Of a stretch of DNA of 57,858 bases, positions 1 to 8,031 are shown in pieces. The first letter of the stretch is position 1. Each line of letters begins with the position of its first letter. The stretch spans positions 1-57,858 of the forward strand of contig UQXP01000007.1 of NCBI GenBank assembly GCA_900545055.1, read 5' to 3'. The notes below the pieces were generated by a model, which did no database searches, was not told where the DNA came from, and worked only from the letters and a program-made list of their open reading frames with translations. The stretch comes from an uncultured Collinsella sp. (GTDB lineage Bacteria > Actinomycetota > Coriobacteriia > Coriobacteriales > Coriobacteriaceae). The translations under genes were made by a program, and so were the position numbers.

Positions 1-288
1 GCGTGGCCGCCACGGTTGGATTAGACACTCACCATTGTCGGCCTAATCCGCGGTCCTTCATGCAGCAGGGGCTCTCAATGTTTTTATGTCCTGCTCATAT
101 CGTCTCTGCCGGCACCTGGGGACACTCCTTAGTCATTGCGGGTAGTCGTTGGGGACGTTCTTAAACGACTGGTCATTCAAGAACGTCCCCAATGACTACC
201 CGCAGAATGAGCGTGGCTGACAGCCGGGCGACGCCGGTCCGCGTGGCGGCGTATAATCGGCGGCAGATGATTCTGACGTTAGGAAACC
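1..288. other. Intergenic leader before recQ
   Basis: No convincing gene is seen. A short inverted repeat GGATTAG (18-24) / CTAATCC (43-49) could belong to the terminator of a gene outside the window. The right part is dominated by the long hairpin at 138-203, listed separately. The segment 245-288 before the recQ ATG is AT-richer and probably carries the recQ promoter (TATAAT at 251-256 is a good -10 match). Confidence 0.5.
138..203. repeat. 25-bp-arm inverted repeat (REP/RAYT-like)
   Basis: Arms 138-162 and 179-203 match at 24 of 25 positions, with a 16-nt loop. The arm contains GGGGACGTTCTT. There is no T-tract, so it is not a classical terminator. Hairpins with a GGGGAC core of this kind resemble dispersed REP-like elements mobilised by RAYT transposases, but no transposase is present in this window, so that link is inference. 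Confidence 0.7.
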
Positions 289-2265
289 ATGACCGATAGC
301 ATGCAGCAGATGGCGCTCGACACGCTCGGCGCCTATTTTGGCTACACCTCGTTTCGCCCGGGACAGGATCGCATGGTCGATGCGATTCTTGCCGGTCGCG
401 ATGCGTTGGGTGTTATGCCCACAGGCGCCGGCAAGTCCATTTGCTACCAGGTGCCCGCGCTCATGCTGCCCGGCATCACCTTTGTGGTGAGTCCGCTGCT
501 GTCGCTTATGGAGGACCAGACCCGTGCGTTGCTCGCGGCGGGTGCGCGACCCAGCTATCTCAACTCCAGCCTTACCCCGGCCCAGCAAAACACCGTGCTC
601 AAACGGGCGCGCGAGGGTCGCTACCAGCTTATGTACGTGGCGCCCGAGCGCCTGCTCGAGCCACGCTTTTTAGCCTTTGCGCAGGAGGCTGCGGCGGACG
701 GCGGCATTGGCGTGCCGCTCGTGGCCATTGACGAGGCCCACTGCGTGAGCCAATGGGGCCAGGATTTCCGCCCCGCCTATCTGCAGATTCGTGAGTTCAT
801 CGATTCCCTGCCGCAGCGCCCCATCGTTGCGGCCTTTACCGCTACGGCGACCGAGCGCGTGCGTGCGGACATTCAGCAGATGCTCGGCCTGCAAAACCCC
901 GCGACGGTGGTGACGGGCTTCGATCGCAAGAACCTCTACTTTGGCTGCGAGGAGATGGGCGACAAGGCCAAGGCCGCGTGGGTGCGCGACTACGTGATTG
1001 CGCATTCGAGCGAGAGCGGAATCGTGTATTGCTCGACTCGCAAGACGGTCGATGCGCTGGCGGGCGAGCTTGCCGAGGCGCTGGGACCTAGCGGCATTCG
1101 CGTGGGCCGTTACCATGCCGGCATGGGCAACGATGCTCGCCGCCAGAGCCAGCGTGCCTTTATCGACGACGACATTCAGGTGATGGTTGCCACCAACGCC
1201 TTTGGCATGGGCATCGACAAGCCCAACGTGCGCTACGTGATTCACAACAACGTGCCCGAGAGCATCGAGGCGTACTACCAAGAGGCGGGCCGCGCTGGCC
1301 GCGATGGCGATCCGGCCAGCTGTCACTTGCTGTGGAACGGTAACGATTTTCGTATGCGCCGCTTTTTGATCGACCGCGGCGATGCGGCCGACGAGGCGCT
1401 CGACGACGAGCAGCGCGCGTGGGCGCTCCAGAACCGTTATCGCCTGCTCAGCCAGATGGAGGGCTACTGCAATACCACCGGCTGTCTGCGCGAATACATG
1501 CTGCGCTACTTTGGCGATGAGGCCGCGGCCGAGCATGCGGCAGCCGCCGCGGGCGGCACGGCAGACGACGCCGCGGGCTGCGGCAACTGCAGCAACTGTC
1601 TCACGCAGTTCGAGGTCGAGGACGTCACCGGCATGGCCCGCGCCGCCGTGCGCTATGTGGCCACGCGTCCCATGCGCTTTGGCAAGTCGCTGATCGCCGA
1701 CGTGCTCCACGGCGGCAACACCGAGCGCATTCGCCAGATGCATCTGGACGAGGACCGCGGCTACGGTGAGCTGTCGAGCGAATCGGTCGGGCGCATCAAG
1801 GACATCGTCGGGCAGCTGTGCGGTCGTGGTTATTTGGCCACCTCGCAGGGGCAGTACCCGGTCGTGGGACTGGGTCCGCGTGCCGGCGAGGTCGAGGACG
1901 AGGCGTTCGCCTTTACCGTTAAGCGCCGCGCGTCCAAGCGCAAGGCCTCGGCCCGCGCCCGCCGCGCCGTCGATCTGCTGCGCGAGGAGGCCGAGCTGGA
2001 TCAGCGCCCGCGCGTTGGCGAGGATGCCGAGCTGTTCGAGCGCCTGCGTGCCCTCCGCAAGGAGATCTCGACGGAGCTGGAGATGGCGCCGTATATGGTC
2101 TTTTCCGACAAGGCCCTGCGCGGCCTGTGCCGCCTGCGTCCACAGACGCGCGAGGAGCTGATCCAGGTCAACGGCATTGGCGAGAAAAAAGCCGACGCCT
2201 TTGGCGAGCAGTTTATGGCGGCGATTGAAGAGTTTGAGTCCGAGCATGCGCGGGATGGAGCGTAA
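289..2265 (+). CDS. recQ: ATP-dependent DNA helicase RecQ
   Basis: 658 aa, typical RecQ length. It unwinds DNA 3' to 5' in recombination and repair. Visible motifs in order: Walker A MPTGAGKS near residue 45, the DEAH box near residue 148, TATAT motif III, the motif VI region EAGRAGRDG, a cysteine cluster of the RQC zinc site ending CGNCSNC near residue 430, and a C-terminal HRDC domain (last 80 residues, with VNGIGEKKADAFG). The ATG at 289 follows a weak TAGGA site. The next gene, a GntR regulator, begins two bases after the stop, so the two are probably co-transcribed although functionally unrelated. Confidence 0.95.
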   Translation: MTDSMQQMALDTLGAYFGYTSFRPGQDRMVDAILAGRDALGVMPTGAGKSICYQVPALMLPGITFVVSPLLSLMEDQTRALLAAGARPSYLNSSLTPAQQNTVLKRAREGRYQLMYVAPERLLEPRFLAFAQEAAADGGIGVPLVAIDEAHCVSQWGQDFRPAYLQIREFIDSLPQRPIVAAFTATATERVRADIQQMLGLQNPATVVTGFDRKNLYFGCEEMGDKAKAAWVRDYVIAHSSESGIVYCSTRKTVDALAGELAEALGPSGIRVGRYHAGMGNDARRQSQRAFIDDDIQVMVATNAFGMGIDKPNVRYVIHNNVPESIEAYYQEAGRAGRDGDPASCHLLWNGNDFRMRRFLIDRGDAADEALDDEQRAWALQNRYRLLSQMEGYCNTTGCLREYMLRYFGDEAAAEHAAAAAGGTADDAAGCGNCSNCLTQFEVEDVTGMARAAVRYVATRPMRFGKSLIADVLHGGNTERIRQMHLDEDRGYGELSSESVGRIKDIVGQLCGRGYLATSQGQYPVVGLGPRAGEVEDEAFAFTVKRRASKRKASARARRAVDLLREEAELDQRPRVGEDAELFERLRALRKEISTELEMAPYMVFSDKALRGLCRLRPQTREELIQVNGIGEKKADAFGEQFMAAIEEFESEHARDGA

Positions 2266-2267
2266 CG

Positions 2268-3023
2268 ATGGCATTCGACGATAAAACCGACCGCACTGAC
2301 GTGCCCGCCGTGCCGCTGTACCAGCAGGTTATGGACGACCTAAAGGGCGAGATCGCGCGCGGCGTGTACGCAGCCGGCTCGCGCATCCCTGCCGAGATAG
2401 AGCTCGCGAAGTCCTACGGCGTGGGGCGCATCACCGTGCGCCGCGCCATCGAGGAGCTGTCGCGTGCGGGGTATCTCAACCGCCAGCAGGGGAGGGGCAC
2501 GTTTGTGTGCGCTCCCAAGCTCAAACGCAAGATTCGCCAGAAGGGTGACGTCCAGAGCTTTACTGAGGGTTGTGCTGCCAATGACATGGTGCCGGGTGCG
2601 CGTCTGGTGTCGCGCACGGTGGTCGCGGCGACGCACGAGGATGCGGCGTTCTTTGGCGTGGAGCCCGGCTGCGAGCTTATCGTGGTCGAGCGCGTGCGCA
2701 CGGCCGACGGCATTCCCGTCATGCTCGAGAACAACGCCTTTGTGCTCGCCGACCATCCCTACCTGCAGACGCTGGCCGACGAGGACCTCACCGATAACTC
2801 AATCTTTGCGCTCGTTGCCGAGCATTCGGGTCGCGCGCCGCTCAAGTCCGACCCCTGCACCGTGGAGATTGCGCTTGCCGATACTCAGACGGCCCCGCTG
2901 CTGGAGGTGCCGGTCGGCGAGCCGCTCTTCTATATGGAGGCCTACTTTACCGACGCCGGCGGGCGCCCTCTACTGCTCGGCCGCCAAAAGATCGTGGGCT
3001 CGCGCTACGTCTTTGACATCTAA
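2268..3023 (+). CDS. GntR-family (HutC/UTRA) transcriptional regulator
   Basis: 251 aa. The N-terminal winged helix-turn-helix (residues about 15-80, PLYQQVMDDLKGEI, then RITVRRAIEELSRAGYLNRQ) is the GntR signature. The C-terminal half has the UTRA effector fold (ERVRTADGIPVMLEN, then GEPLFYMEAYFTDAGGRPLL near the end), which in this family binds phosphorylated sugars or similar small ligands. The SIS-domain gene follows 144 bp downstream in the same direction, with a duplicated 18-bp motif in the gap. The natural reading is that this protein controls that gene and responds to its sugar-phosphate substrate. The ligand is not known. Confidence 0.9.
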   Translation: MAFDDKTDRTDVPAVPLYQQVMDDLKGEIARGVYAAGSRIPAEIELAKSYGVGRITVRRAIEELSRAGYLNRQQGRGTFVCAPKLKRKIRQKGDVQSFTEGCAANDMVPGARLVSRTVVAATHEDAAFFGVEPGCELIVVERVRTADGIPVMLENNAFVLADHPYLQTLADEDLTDNSIFALVAEHSGRAPLKSDPCTVEIALADTQTAPLLEVPVGEPLFYMEAYFTDAGGRPLLLGRQKIVGSRYVFDI

Positions 3024-3032
3024 CGTCCACAG

Positions 3033-3112
3033 ATAGAACAATATAGAACAAATTTGCTGAGATGACTTCACGGGCGTTGTTACACGTGCTATAAATAGGA
3101 CAACATAGAACG
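3033..3112 (+). promoter_or_regulatory. Duplicated 18-bp operator-like motif
   Basis: Two copies of ATAGRACAAYATAGAACR lie at 3033-3050 and 3095-3112, 62 bp apart. Each is itself a tandem pair of ATAGRAC. The second overlaps a TATAAAT-like -10 (3090-3096). The spacing and position suit a repressor that loops or covers the promoter; the GntR protein just upstream is the obvious candidate. Function is inferred. Confidence 0.5.
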
Positions 3113-3167
3113 ACAGCAGGTACGAGCTGTCGTCGTTCAAAGCCGCCCCACAAGGAGGAGCATCAGC

Positions 3168-4136
3168 ATGAACGCACATGATCTGGTTCAGGAAATCATC
3201 GAGCGCAAGGGCAAGATCGAGAACGTCTTTTGGATCGCTTGTGGCGGTTCGATGATCGACCTGATGCCGGCCAACGAGCTGCTCAAGCGTGAGGCCACCA
3301 CGTTTACCTCGACGGTCTACACGGCACGCGAGTTTTGCCTGATGGCTCCCAAGAGTCTTGGCGAGAAGTCGCTCGTCATCGCCTGCAGCCACAGCGGCAA
3401 CACGCAAGAGGTCGTTGACGGCTGCGAGATGGCGCTGACCGCCGGTGCCGAAGTCGTTGCCCTCACCGACTGCGAGGGCTCAAAGATCGACAACGGCAAT
3501 TGGACTACCTGGGTCTATCCGTGGGGTGAGGGTGTGTCGCAGGCTGAGGTGCCGCAGGGCATCGGCGCTCTGATCGCCGCCGAACTGCTCGACCAACAGG
3601 AGGGCTACGAAGCGCTCGCCGACATGTACGAAGGCCTTAAGCAGATGGACGCGCTGCTGCCCGCCGCCCGCGAGAAGGTCAACGCCGAGCTGGGCGCCCG
3701 CTTTGCCGAGCTCTGCCAGCAGCACAAGTTCTTCTACATCCTGGGGTCCGGCCCCAACTTTAGCCAGACCTACGCCATGGCCATCTGCTCGCTCATGGAG
3801 ATGCAGTGGCAGCACTGCTGCTACATCCACTCCGGCGAGTACTTCCATGGCCCGTTCGAAGCCACCGAGCCCGGCGTGTTCTACTTTGTGCAGCTCGGAT
3901 CGGGCGAGTGCCGCCCCATGGAGGAGCGCGCTCTTGCGTTCCTCAACACGCACACCGATACAGTCATGGTGCTCGATGCGCTCGAGTACGGCGTGGGTGA
4001 AGTGCCTGCCAGCGTGCGTTCGTTCCTGGAGCCGATCTTCTTCTACAACATGAGCTGCGAGCTGCGCGCCGCCCGCGGCAAGGTGTTCGATCACAGCCCC
4101 GAGGTTCGTCGCTACATGGGCATCGAGCAGTACTAA
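3168..4136 (+). CDS. SIS-domain sugar-phosphate deglycase/isomerase (FrlB-like)
   Basis: 322 aa with two sugar-isomerase (SIS) domains. The first has the phosphate-binding region CSHSGNTQEVV (residues about 73-83). The second has YILGSGPNFSQTYA and HSGEYFHGPFE (residues 221-231), whose Glu224 is placed like the catalytic Glu of FrlB/FraB-type deglycases that cleave fructosamine or fructose-asparagine 6-phosphates. The kinase and transporter that normally accompany frlB are absent here, so the substrate is uncertain; GlmS- or AgaS-like roles remain possible. A strong AAGGAGGAG precedes the ATG. It is probably controlled by the upstream GntR protein. Confidence 0.85.
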   Translation: MNAHDLVQEIIERKGKIENVFWIACGGSMIDLMPANELLKREATTFTSTVYTAREFCLMAPKSLGEKSLVIACSHSGNTQEVVDGCEMALTAGAEVVALTDCEGSKIDNGNWTTWVYPWGEGVSQAEVPQGIGALIAAELLDQQEGYEALADMYEGLKQMDALLPAAREKVNAELGARFAELCQQHKFFYILGSGPNFSQTYAMAICSLMEMQWQHCCYIHSGEYFHGPFEATEPGVFYFVQLGSGECRPMEERALAFLNTHTDTVMVLDALEYGVGEVPASVRSFLEPIFFYNMSCELRAARGKVFDHSPEVRRYMGIEQY

Positions 4137-4188
4137 GTAACGGGAAAAGCATTCACCTTCGATTCGCAAGCGTGCCGTGTGAGTCAAA

Positions 4189-4227
4189 AAGCGGGCCGCG
4201 CCGGTAGTATTCCGGCGCGGCCCGCTT
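4189..4227. terminator. Bidirectional intrinsic terminator
   Basis: Perfect 16-bp arms (4189-4204 and 4212-4227) rich in GC with a 7-nt loop, between two convergent genes. An A-tract on the left serves the minus strand, so it ends the dehydrogenase transcript and probably the SIS transcript too. Confidence 0.85.
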
Positions 4228-4268
4228 GGTATCGCGCTTAGATTCGCAAGGTTGCGGCAGTCGGCGCC

Positions 4269-5246
4269 CTACTTTGCGTCGTAGGCCTCGGCATCCCACC
4301 AGTCGAGCTGGGCGATGTTGTCGCGGATGTGCTGGCAACTCTTGTGGAAGCCCTCGAGCTCGTGCTCGGACAGGTCGAGTGTGTAGACCTCCTCGACGCC
4401 CTCGGCACCGATCACGCACGGCAGGGAGGTGAAGATGCCCTCCTCGCCATACTGGCCGGTCATGAGCGTGGAGGCGGAAAGCACAGCGTGCTCGTTGTGC
4501 AGCACGGCGGCGCAGACGCGTGCGGCGGAGTTGGCGACGGCGTACTCGGTGCACTGCTTGCCCTGGTAGGTCACGTAGCCGCCCTTGCGCGCGAGCTCCT
4601 CGACCTCCATGTGGTCGAAGGCGTACTTGTCGGGGTTCTCGGCCTGAAGCTCAGTCAGGCTCTTGCCGGCGATGGTCGCGGCCTTAAAGGCGGCCAGCTG
4701 GCTAAAGCCGTGCTCGCCGATCATGTAGGCGTCGATGGACTTGGGGCTCACGCCGACCTTCTTGGAGATTTCGGTGCGCAGACGGGCAGAATCCAGACCG
4801 CAGCCCGAGCCGATGATCTTCTTGGGATCGTAGCCGGTCAGGTGCCACAGCTCGGTGCACACGACGTCGCAGGGGTTGGAGATGCTCACGAAGATGCCGT
4901 CGAAGCCGGCGTCGACGATGCGATTGGCAAAGGTGCGAGCGGCGTCGGTGGTAAAGAACAGCTCGCCGTCGCGGTTGCCGGCGGCCAGCGCGACCTTGCC
5001 GGCGGCGTTGACGATGACGTCGCAGCAGGCAAGCTCCTCGTAGCGGTCGTAGCAGTTGACGATCTTGGTGTTGTACGGGACAAACGAAAGGGAGTCGCGC
5101 AGGTCCTGAACCTCGGACGTCACCTTGGCCTCGTTGATATCGCACAGGTACAGCTCATCGGCAATGCCCTGCATAAGCAGGCTGTTGGCGACATGTGCTC
5201 CTACGTGGCCCTGGCCGACCACACCGATCTTACGCGTCTGGTACAT
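4269..5246 (-). CDS. L-2-hydroxyacid dehydrogenase (HicDH/L-lactate dehydrogenase family)
   Basis: 325 aa NAD-dependent enzyme of the LDH/MDH superfamily. It has the dinucleotide motif VVGQGHVGAHVA at the N-terminus, ISNPCDV, and the catalytic histidine in GEHG. The substrate-loop segment AAGKVALAAGNRDGE has neither the Gln of lactate dehydrogenases nor the Arg of malate dehydrogenases. The EELARKGGYV segment resembles L-2-hydroxyisocaproate dehydrogenase of lactobacilli, so reduction of branched 2-oxo acids is a reasonable guess; lactate cannot be excluded. The start was set at MYQTRK because the AAGGAT site lies 7 nt before it. The longer frame adds 13 unlikely residues. Confidence 0.88.
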   Translation of the reverse strand: MYQTRKIGVVGQGHVGAHVANSLLMQGIADELYLCDINEAKVTSEVQDLRDSLSFVPYNTKIVNCYDRYEELACCDVIVNAAGKVALAAGNRDGELFFTTDAARTFANRIVDAGFDGIFVSISNPCDVVCTELWHLTGYDPKKIIGSGCGLDSARLRTEISKKVGVSPKSIDAYMIGEHGFSQLAAFKAATIAGKSLTELQAENPDKYAFDHMEVEELARKGGYVTYQGKQCTEYAVANSAARVCAAVLHNEHAVLSASTLMTGQYGEEGIFTSLPCVIGAEGVEEVYTLDLSEHELEGFHKSCQHIRDNIAQLDWWDAEAYDAK

Positions 5247-5457
5247 ATGAGTATCCTTTCGGCCGAGTTTTTCGCGTTGAAACATTGTAGCGTCCTGCCG
5301 TTACTTTGCTAGGCTAAAGTGCAGCAGATTTTAGAGACATGCCTTAATTTCTACTTTTGGGGCGTTTTGGGCCGTTGGCGGCATCGCTGGGCGATGTGCT
5401 CGCGCGAATGGGGCCGCTCGTTGTACCATAGCTGCAACTGACTCGTAAGGAGCATCC

Positions 5458-6384
5458 ATGCCCATTCGCATTCCAGACGCCCTCCCTGCCGCCGCGCAGC
5501 TCGAGAGCGAGAACATCTTTGTCATGACTGAGTACCGCGCGCTGCACCAGGACATCCGCCCGCTGCGCGTGCTCATCCTCAATCTCATGCCCACCAAGAT
5601 CGCCACCGAGACGCAGATCATGCGCAAGCTCTCCAACACGCCGCTGCAGGTGGAGGTGGACCTGCTGCGCACCAAGACGCACGAGGCCACGCACGTGAGC
5701 GCCGGCCACCTGGAGACGTTCTACCGCACGTTCGACGACATCCGCGACATCCACTACGACGGCCTGATCATCACGGGCGCGCCGGTGGAGCAGATGCCGT
5801 TCGAGGAGGTCGACTACTGGCCCGAGCTCTGCCAGATCATGGACTGGTCCACCACGCACGTGCACTCCACGCTGCACATTTGCTGGGGCGCGCAGGCGGG
5901 CCTGTATCACCACTACGGTATTCAGAAGCACGACCTGCCGGCTAAGGCGAGCGGCGTGTTCGAGCATCATCTGGTAAAGCCGCAAAGCCCGCTGGTGCGC
6001 GGCTTTGACGACCGCTTCTATGCCGTACATTCGCGCAACACCGACGTGCGCCGCGAGGACGTGGAGGCCGAGCCGCAGCTTGAGGTCGTGGCCGTGTCCG
6101 ACGAGGTGGGCCTGTACATCGTCAAGTCGACCGACAGCCGTCGCTTCTTTGTCTTTGGTCACCCCGAGTACGATACCGACACGCTGCGCCTGGAGTACGA
6201 GCGCGACGTGAAGCGCGGCCTCAACCCTCAGGTGCCGGCGCATTACTTCCCGGGCGACGACCCCTCCGCCGATCCGCGCAACGTCTGGCGCAGCCAAGCT
6301 CAGCTGTTCTACACCAACTGGCTCAACTACTACGTCTACCAGACCACGCCCTACGACCTGGCCCGCGCCGGCGAGGAGCACTAG
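5458..6384 (+). CDS. metA: Homoserine O-acetyltransferase, MetA type
   Basis: 308 aa, full-length MetA. It activates homoserine in methionine synthesis. The nucleophile cysteine lies in ICWGAQAG (residues about 141-148), and the catalytic His/Glu region is VFGHPEYD. Residue 111, in ITGAPVE, is Glu. In this family Glu111 goes with acetyl-CoA use (as in Bacillus cereus) and Gly111 with succinyl-CoA (as in E. coli). The call is therefore acetyltransferase although databases often label it succinyltransferase. AAGGAG precedes the ATG at 5458. I saw no recognisable SAM riboswitch in the 211 bp upstream. Confidence 0.93.
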   Translation: MPIRIPDALPAAAQLESENIFVMTEYRALHQDIRPLRVLILNLMPTKIATETQIMRKLSNTPLQVEVDLLRTKTHEATHVSAGHLETFYRTFDDIRDIHYDGLIITGAPVEQMPFEEVDYWPELCQIMDWSTTHVHSTLHICWGAQAGLYHHYGIQKHDLPAKASGVFEHHLVKPQSPLVRGFDDRFYAVHSRNTDVRREDVEAEPQLEVVAVSDEVGLYIVKSTDSRRFFVFGHPEYDTDTLRLEYERDVKRGLNPQVPAHYFPGDDPSADPRNVWRSQAQLFYTNWLNYYVYQTTPYDLARAGEEH

Positions 6385-6432
6385 GCGGTTGTGACGCTGC
6401 GGTTGCGGCCGTGGCCGTAGCCGTAGCGCGCG

Positions 6433-6602
6433 ACGAGCGTGGAAATCCGGACGGACGAGCGTGGATTTTCGGACGCCTGTTCAGTGAGAGTGGATATCTG
6501 GACACACGAGAGTGGAAAATCGGACGTTCACAAGATGAGAGTGGATAATCTCCCACTTTTGGCTCGATAACGAGCTCAAAACGGGAGATTATCCACTCTC
6601 AT
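6433..6602 (+). repeat. Organised repeat element, copy A
   Basis: Five 20-bp units starting at 6433, 6455, 6484, 6506 and 6535, so the steps are 22, 29, 22, 29. Consensus AYGAGMGTGGAWWWYYGGAC. The last unit (6535-6554) ends in CTCCC and forms a perfect 20-bp stem with 6583-6602 around a 28-nt loop that holds its own GCTCG/CGAGC stem. A T-run follows, so the end can act as a terminator. It fills the space between metA and the AbiEi-type gene; the remainder up to 6810 is AT-rich with no gene seen. Confidence 0.9.
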
Positions 6603-6810
6603 TTTTTCGGCATGTATCGAGCCGGTGATTTGTCACGCGTCGAGCGTGTATGGGCGGCGTCGTTAAATAGGCAGTTTCGATTCTCGGCAAATATTCTTTC
6701 AAAGAAATCGACGGATCTAAAGGCCTTTAAATGTGGAGGCAGGGACCTCTCGGCAATCGTTCTACCTGCGGAAATAAGCCATTAGTTGAAAACGCCTGAA
6801 ACCGTCAAGC

Positions 6811-6843
6811 ATTTGGTCAGCTTTTGGTCGGCATTTGGTCAGA
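6811..6843 (+). promoter_or_regulatory. Three 11-bp iterons (NTTTGGTCAGC)
   Basis: Three head-to-tail 11-mers: ATTTGGTCAGC, TTTTGGTCGGC, ATTTGGTCAGA, exactly one helical turn apart, 54 bp before the AbiEi-type start codon. The same array occurs at 40926-40958 before the pilus operon. Direct repeats in helical phase suggest cooperative binding of one regulator on one DNA face. The regulator is unknown. Confidence 0.6.
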
Positions 6844-6897
6844 CTCCGCATGAAACCGTCTGGTACGTTTGCGCTGTTCAAAGAGCTGGGAGGCGAC

Positions 6898-7860
6898 ATG
6901 GGAAACGCGACGGCGAATCAGCGGCTTGCGAGTCACATTAAAGCATGTGAGCAACAGATGAGTTGCGTGTACGCGCGCACGGCGGCGGAAGCAAAGCAGA
7001 TTGAGCGACGGGTGGCGGCGGGAAGCCTCGAGGTGGTCATGCCGGGGCTGTATGCGCGCCCGGAATACTGGTCCGAGCTCAAGTTTCGGCAGCGCTATCT
7101 GCATCGGGTGCGGGCGCTCGCGCAAAAGCATCCCGACTGGACGTTCTGCTCCTATACGGCGGCCGTTGTTTACGGCCTCTCGGTTTCGTATGCCAATTTG
7201 GCACACATCCACATCGCCGTGATGCCGACGCAATCGATGACGCCTGGCTCCAAGATCGTCCGTCACCGCTATGTTCGACGTACGAAGACCAGCCAGATGG
7301 ACATTGCCGTGACCGATATCGATCAAACGATTGCGGATTGTCTGGTCGACGCATCATTTGTCGAGGGCCTGATCATTGCGGACTCGGTGCTCCACGAGCA
7401 GCTTATGTCTAAGGAGCATCTCATTACGACGATTGACAAGCTTGGCCTGAATCGTCGCGGCGTGGTGACGGCGCGCAGGGTTGCACAGTACGCCGATGGC
7501 TTGTCGGAAAGCGGCGGCGAGTCCAAGGCGCGCGCTTTGATGATCGAGCGCGGCTGGCAGGTTCCGGAACTGCAGGTTGAGCTGTTCGACCCGGTTGAGC
7601 CGGGAAAGCCATATCGCGTTGACTACTTGTGGCGCGTGGACGACCGGTTGATTATCGGGGAGTTTGACGGATTCATTAAAAGTGAGAAGGCGGTTGAGGA
7701 GGGCAAGTTCGCAAAGGCGCAATTTGACGAGCGCCAGCGCGAGTCGAGACTTTCAATGCTCGATAACTGCAAGGTTGTGCGCTTGTGCTGGGACGATCTA
7801 AAGGATCCGACAAAGCTCGATCGCAAGCTTAAGGTTGCCGGCGTGCCGCGCGTGAGCTGA
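6898..7860 (+). CDS. AbiEi-type antitoxin-domain protein with DUF559/Vsr-like C-terminus
   Basis: 320 aa. The N-terminal part (residues about 1-110) resembles the AbiEi winged-helix region: LEVVMPGLYARPEYW and the following WTFCSYTAAVVYGL. The C-terminal part (about 215-320) resembles the DUF559/Vsr-like nuclease fold, with ESGGESKAR, VDYLW, IGEFDG and ERQRES...VVRLCWDD. The usual E-x-K is E-x-D here, as is common in DUF559. No AbiEii nucleotidyltransferase toxin lies beside it, so it is an orphan. The start at 6898 follows TGGGAGG; the open frame begins 63 bp earlier without a ribosome site. The gene is bracketed by repeat copies A and B and preceded by iterons. Function is not established. 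Confidence 0.75.
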   Translation: MGNATANQRLASHIKACEQQMSCVYARTAAEAKQIERRVAAGSLEVVMPGLYARPEYWSELKFRQRYLHRVRALAQKHPDWTFCSYTAAVVYGLSVSYANLAHIHIAVMPTQSMTPGSKIVRHRYVRRTKTSQMDIAVTDIDQTIADCLVDASFVEGLIIADSVLHEQLMSKEHLITTIDKLGLNRRGVVTARRVAQYADGLSESGGESKARALMIERGWQVPELQVELFDPVEPGKPYRVDYLWRVDDRLIIGEFDGFIKSEKAVEEGKFAKAQFDERQRESRLSMLDNCKVVRLCWDDLKDPTKLDRKLKVAGVPRVS

Positions 7861-7887
7861 GGCGGTGGCGGGGGTGCCCGCGCCCGA

Positions 7888-8006
7888 ATGAGCGTGGAAA
7901 TCCGGACACACGAGCGTGGATTTTCGGACGTTCATACGATGAGAGTGGATAATCTCCCGTTATTGGCTTGATAGGGGGCTCAAAACGGGAGATTATCCAC
8001 TCTCAT
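7888..8006 (+). repeat. Organised repeat element, copy B
   Basis: Three 20-bp units at 7888, 7910 and 7939 (steps 22 and 29). The last forms a perfect 20-bp stem with 7987-8006. The stem arm GGGAGATTATCCACTCTCAT is identical to that of copy A, and the loop is also 28 nt and related. No T-run follows here, so termination is unlikely to be its conserved role. Confidence 0.9.
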
Positions 8007-8031
8007 TCTGTGCGGTACGGCGCGCCGGCAT

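Noticed and set aside
5286..5457. SAM riboswitch before metA
   Set aside because: No SAM-I or SAM-II-like conserved blocks or terminator hairpin could be found in this gap.
6433..6602. CRISPR-like array
   Set aside because: The 20-bp units are separated by only 2 or 9 bp, spacers are not unique in the CRISPR sense, units are degenerate, and there are no cas genes.
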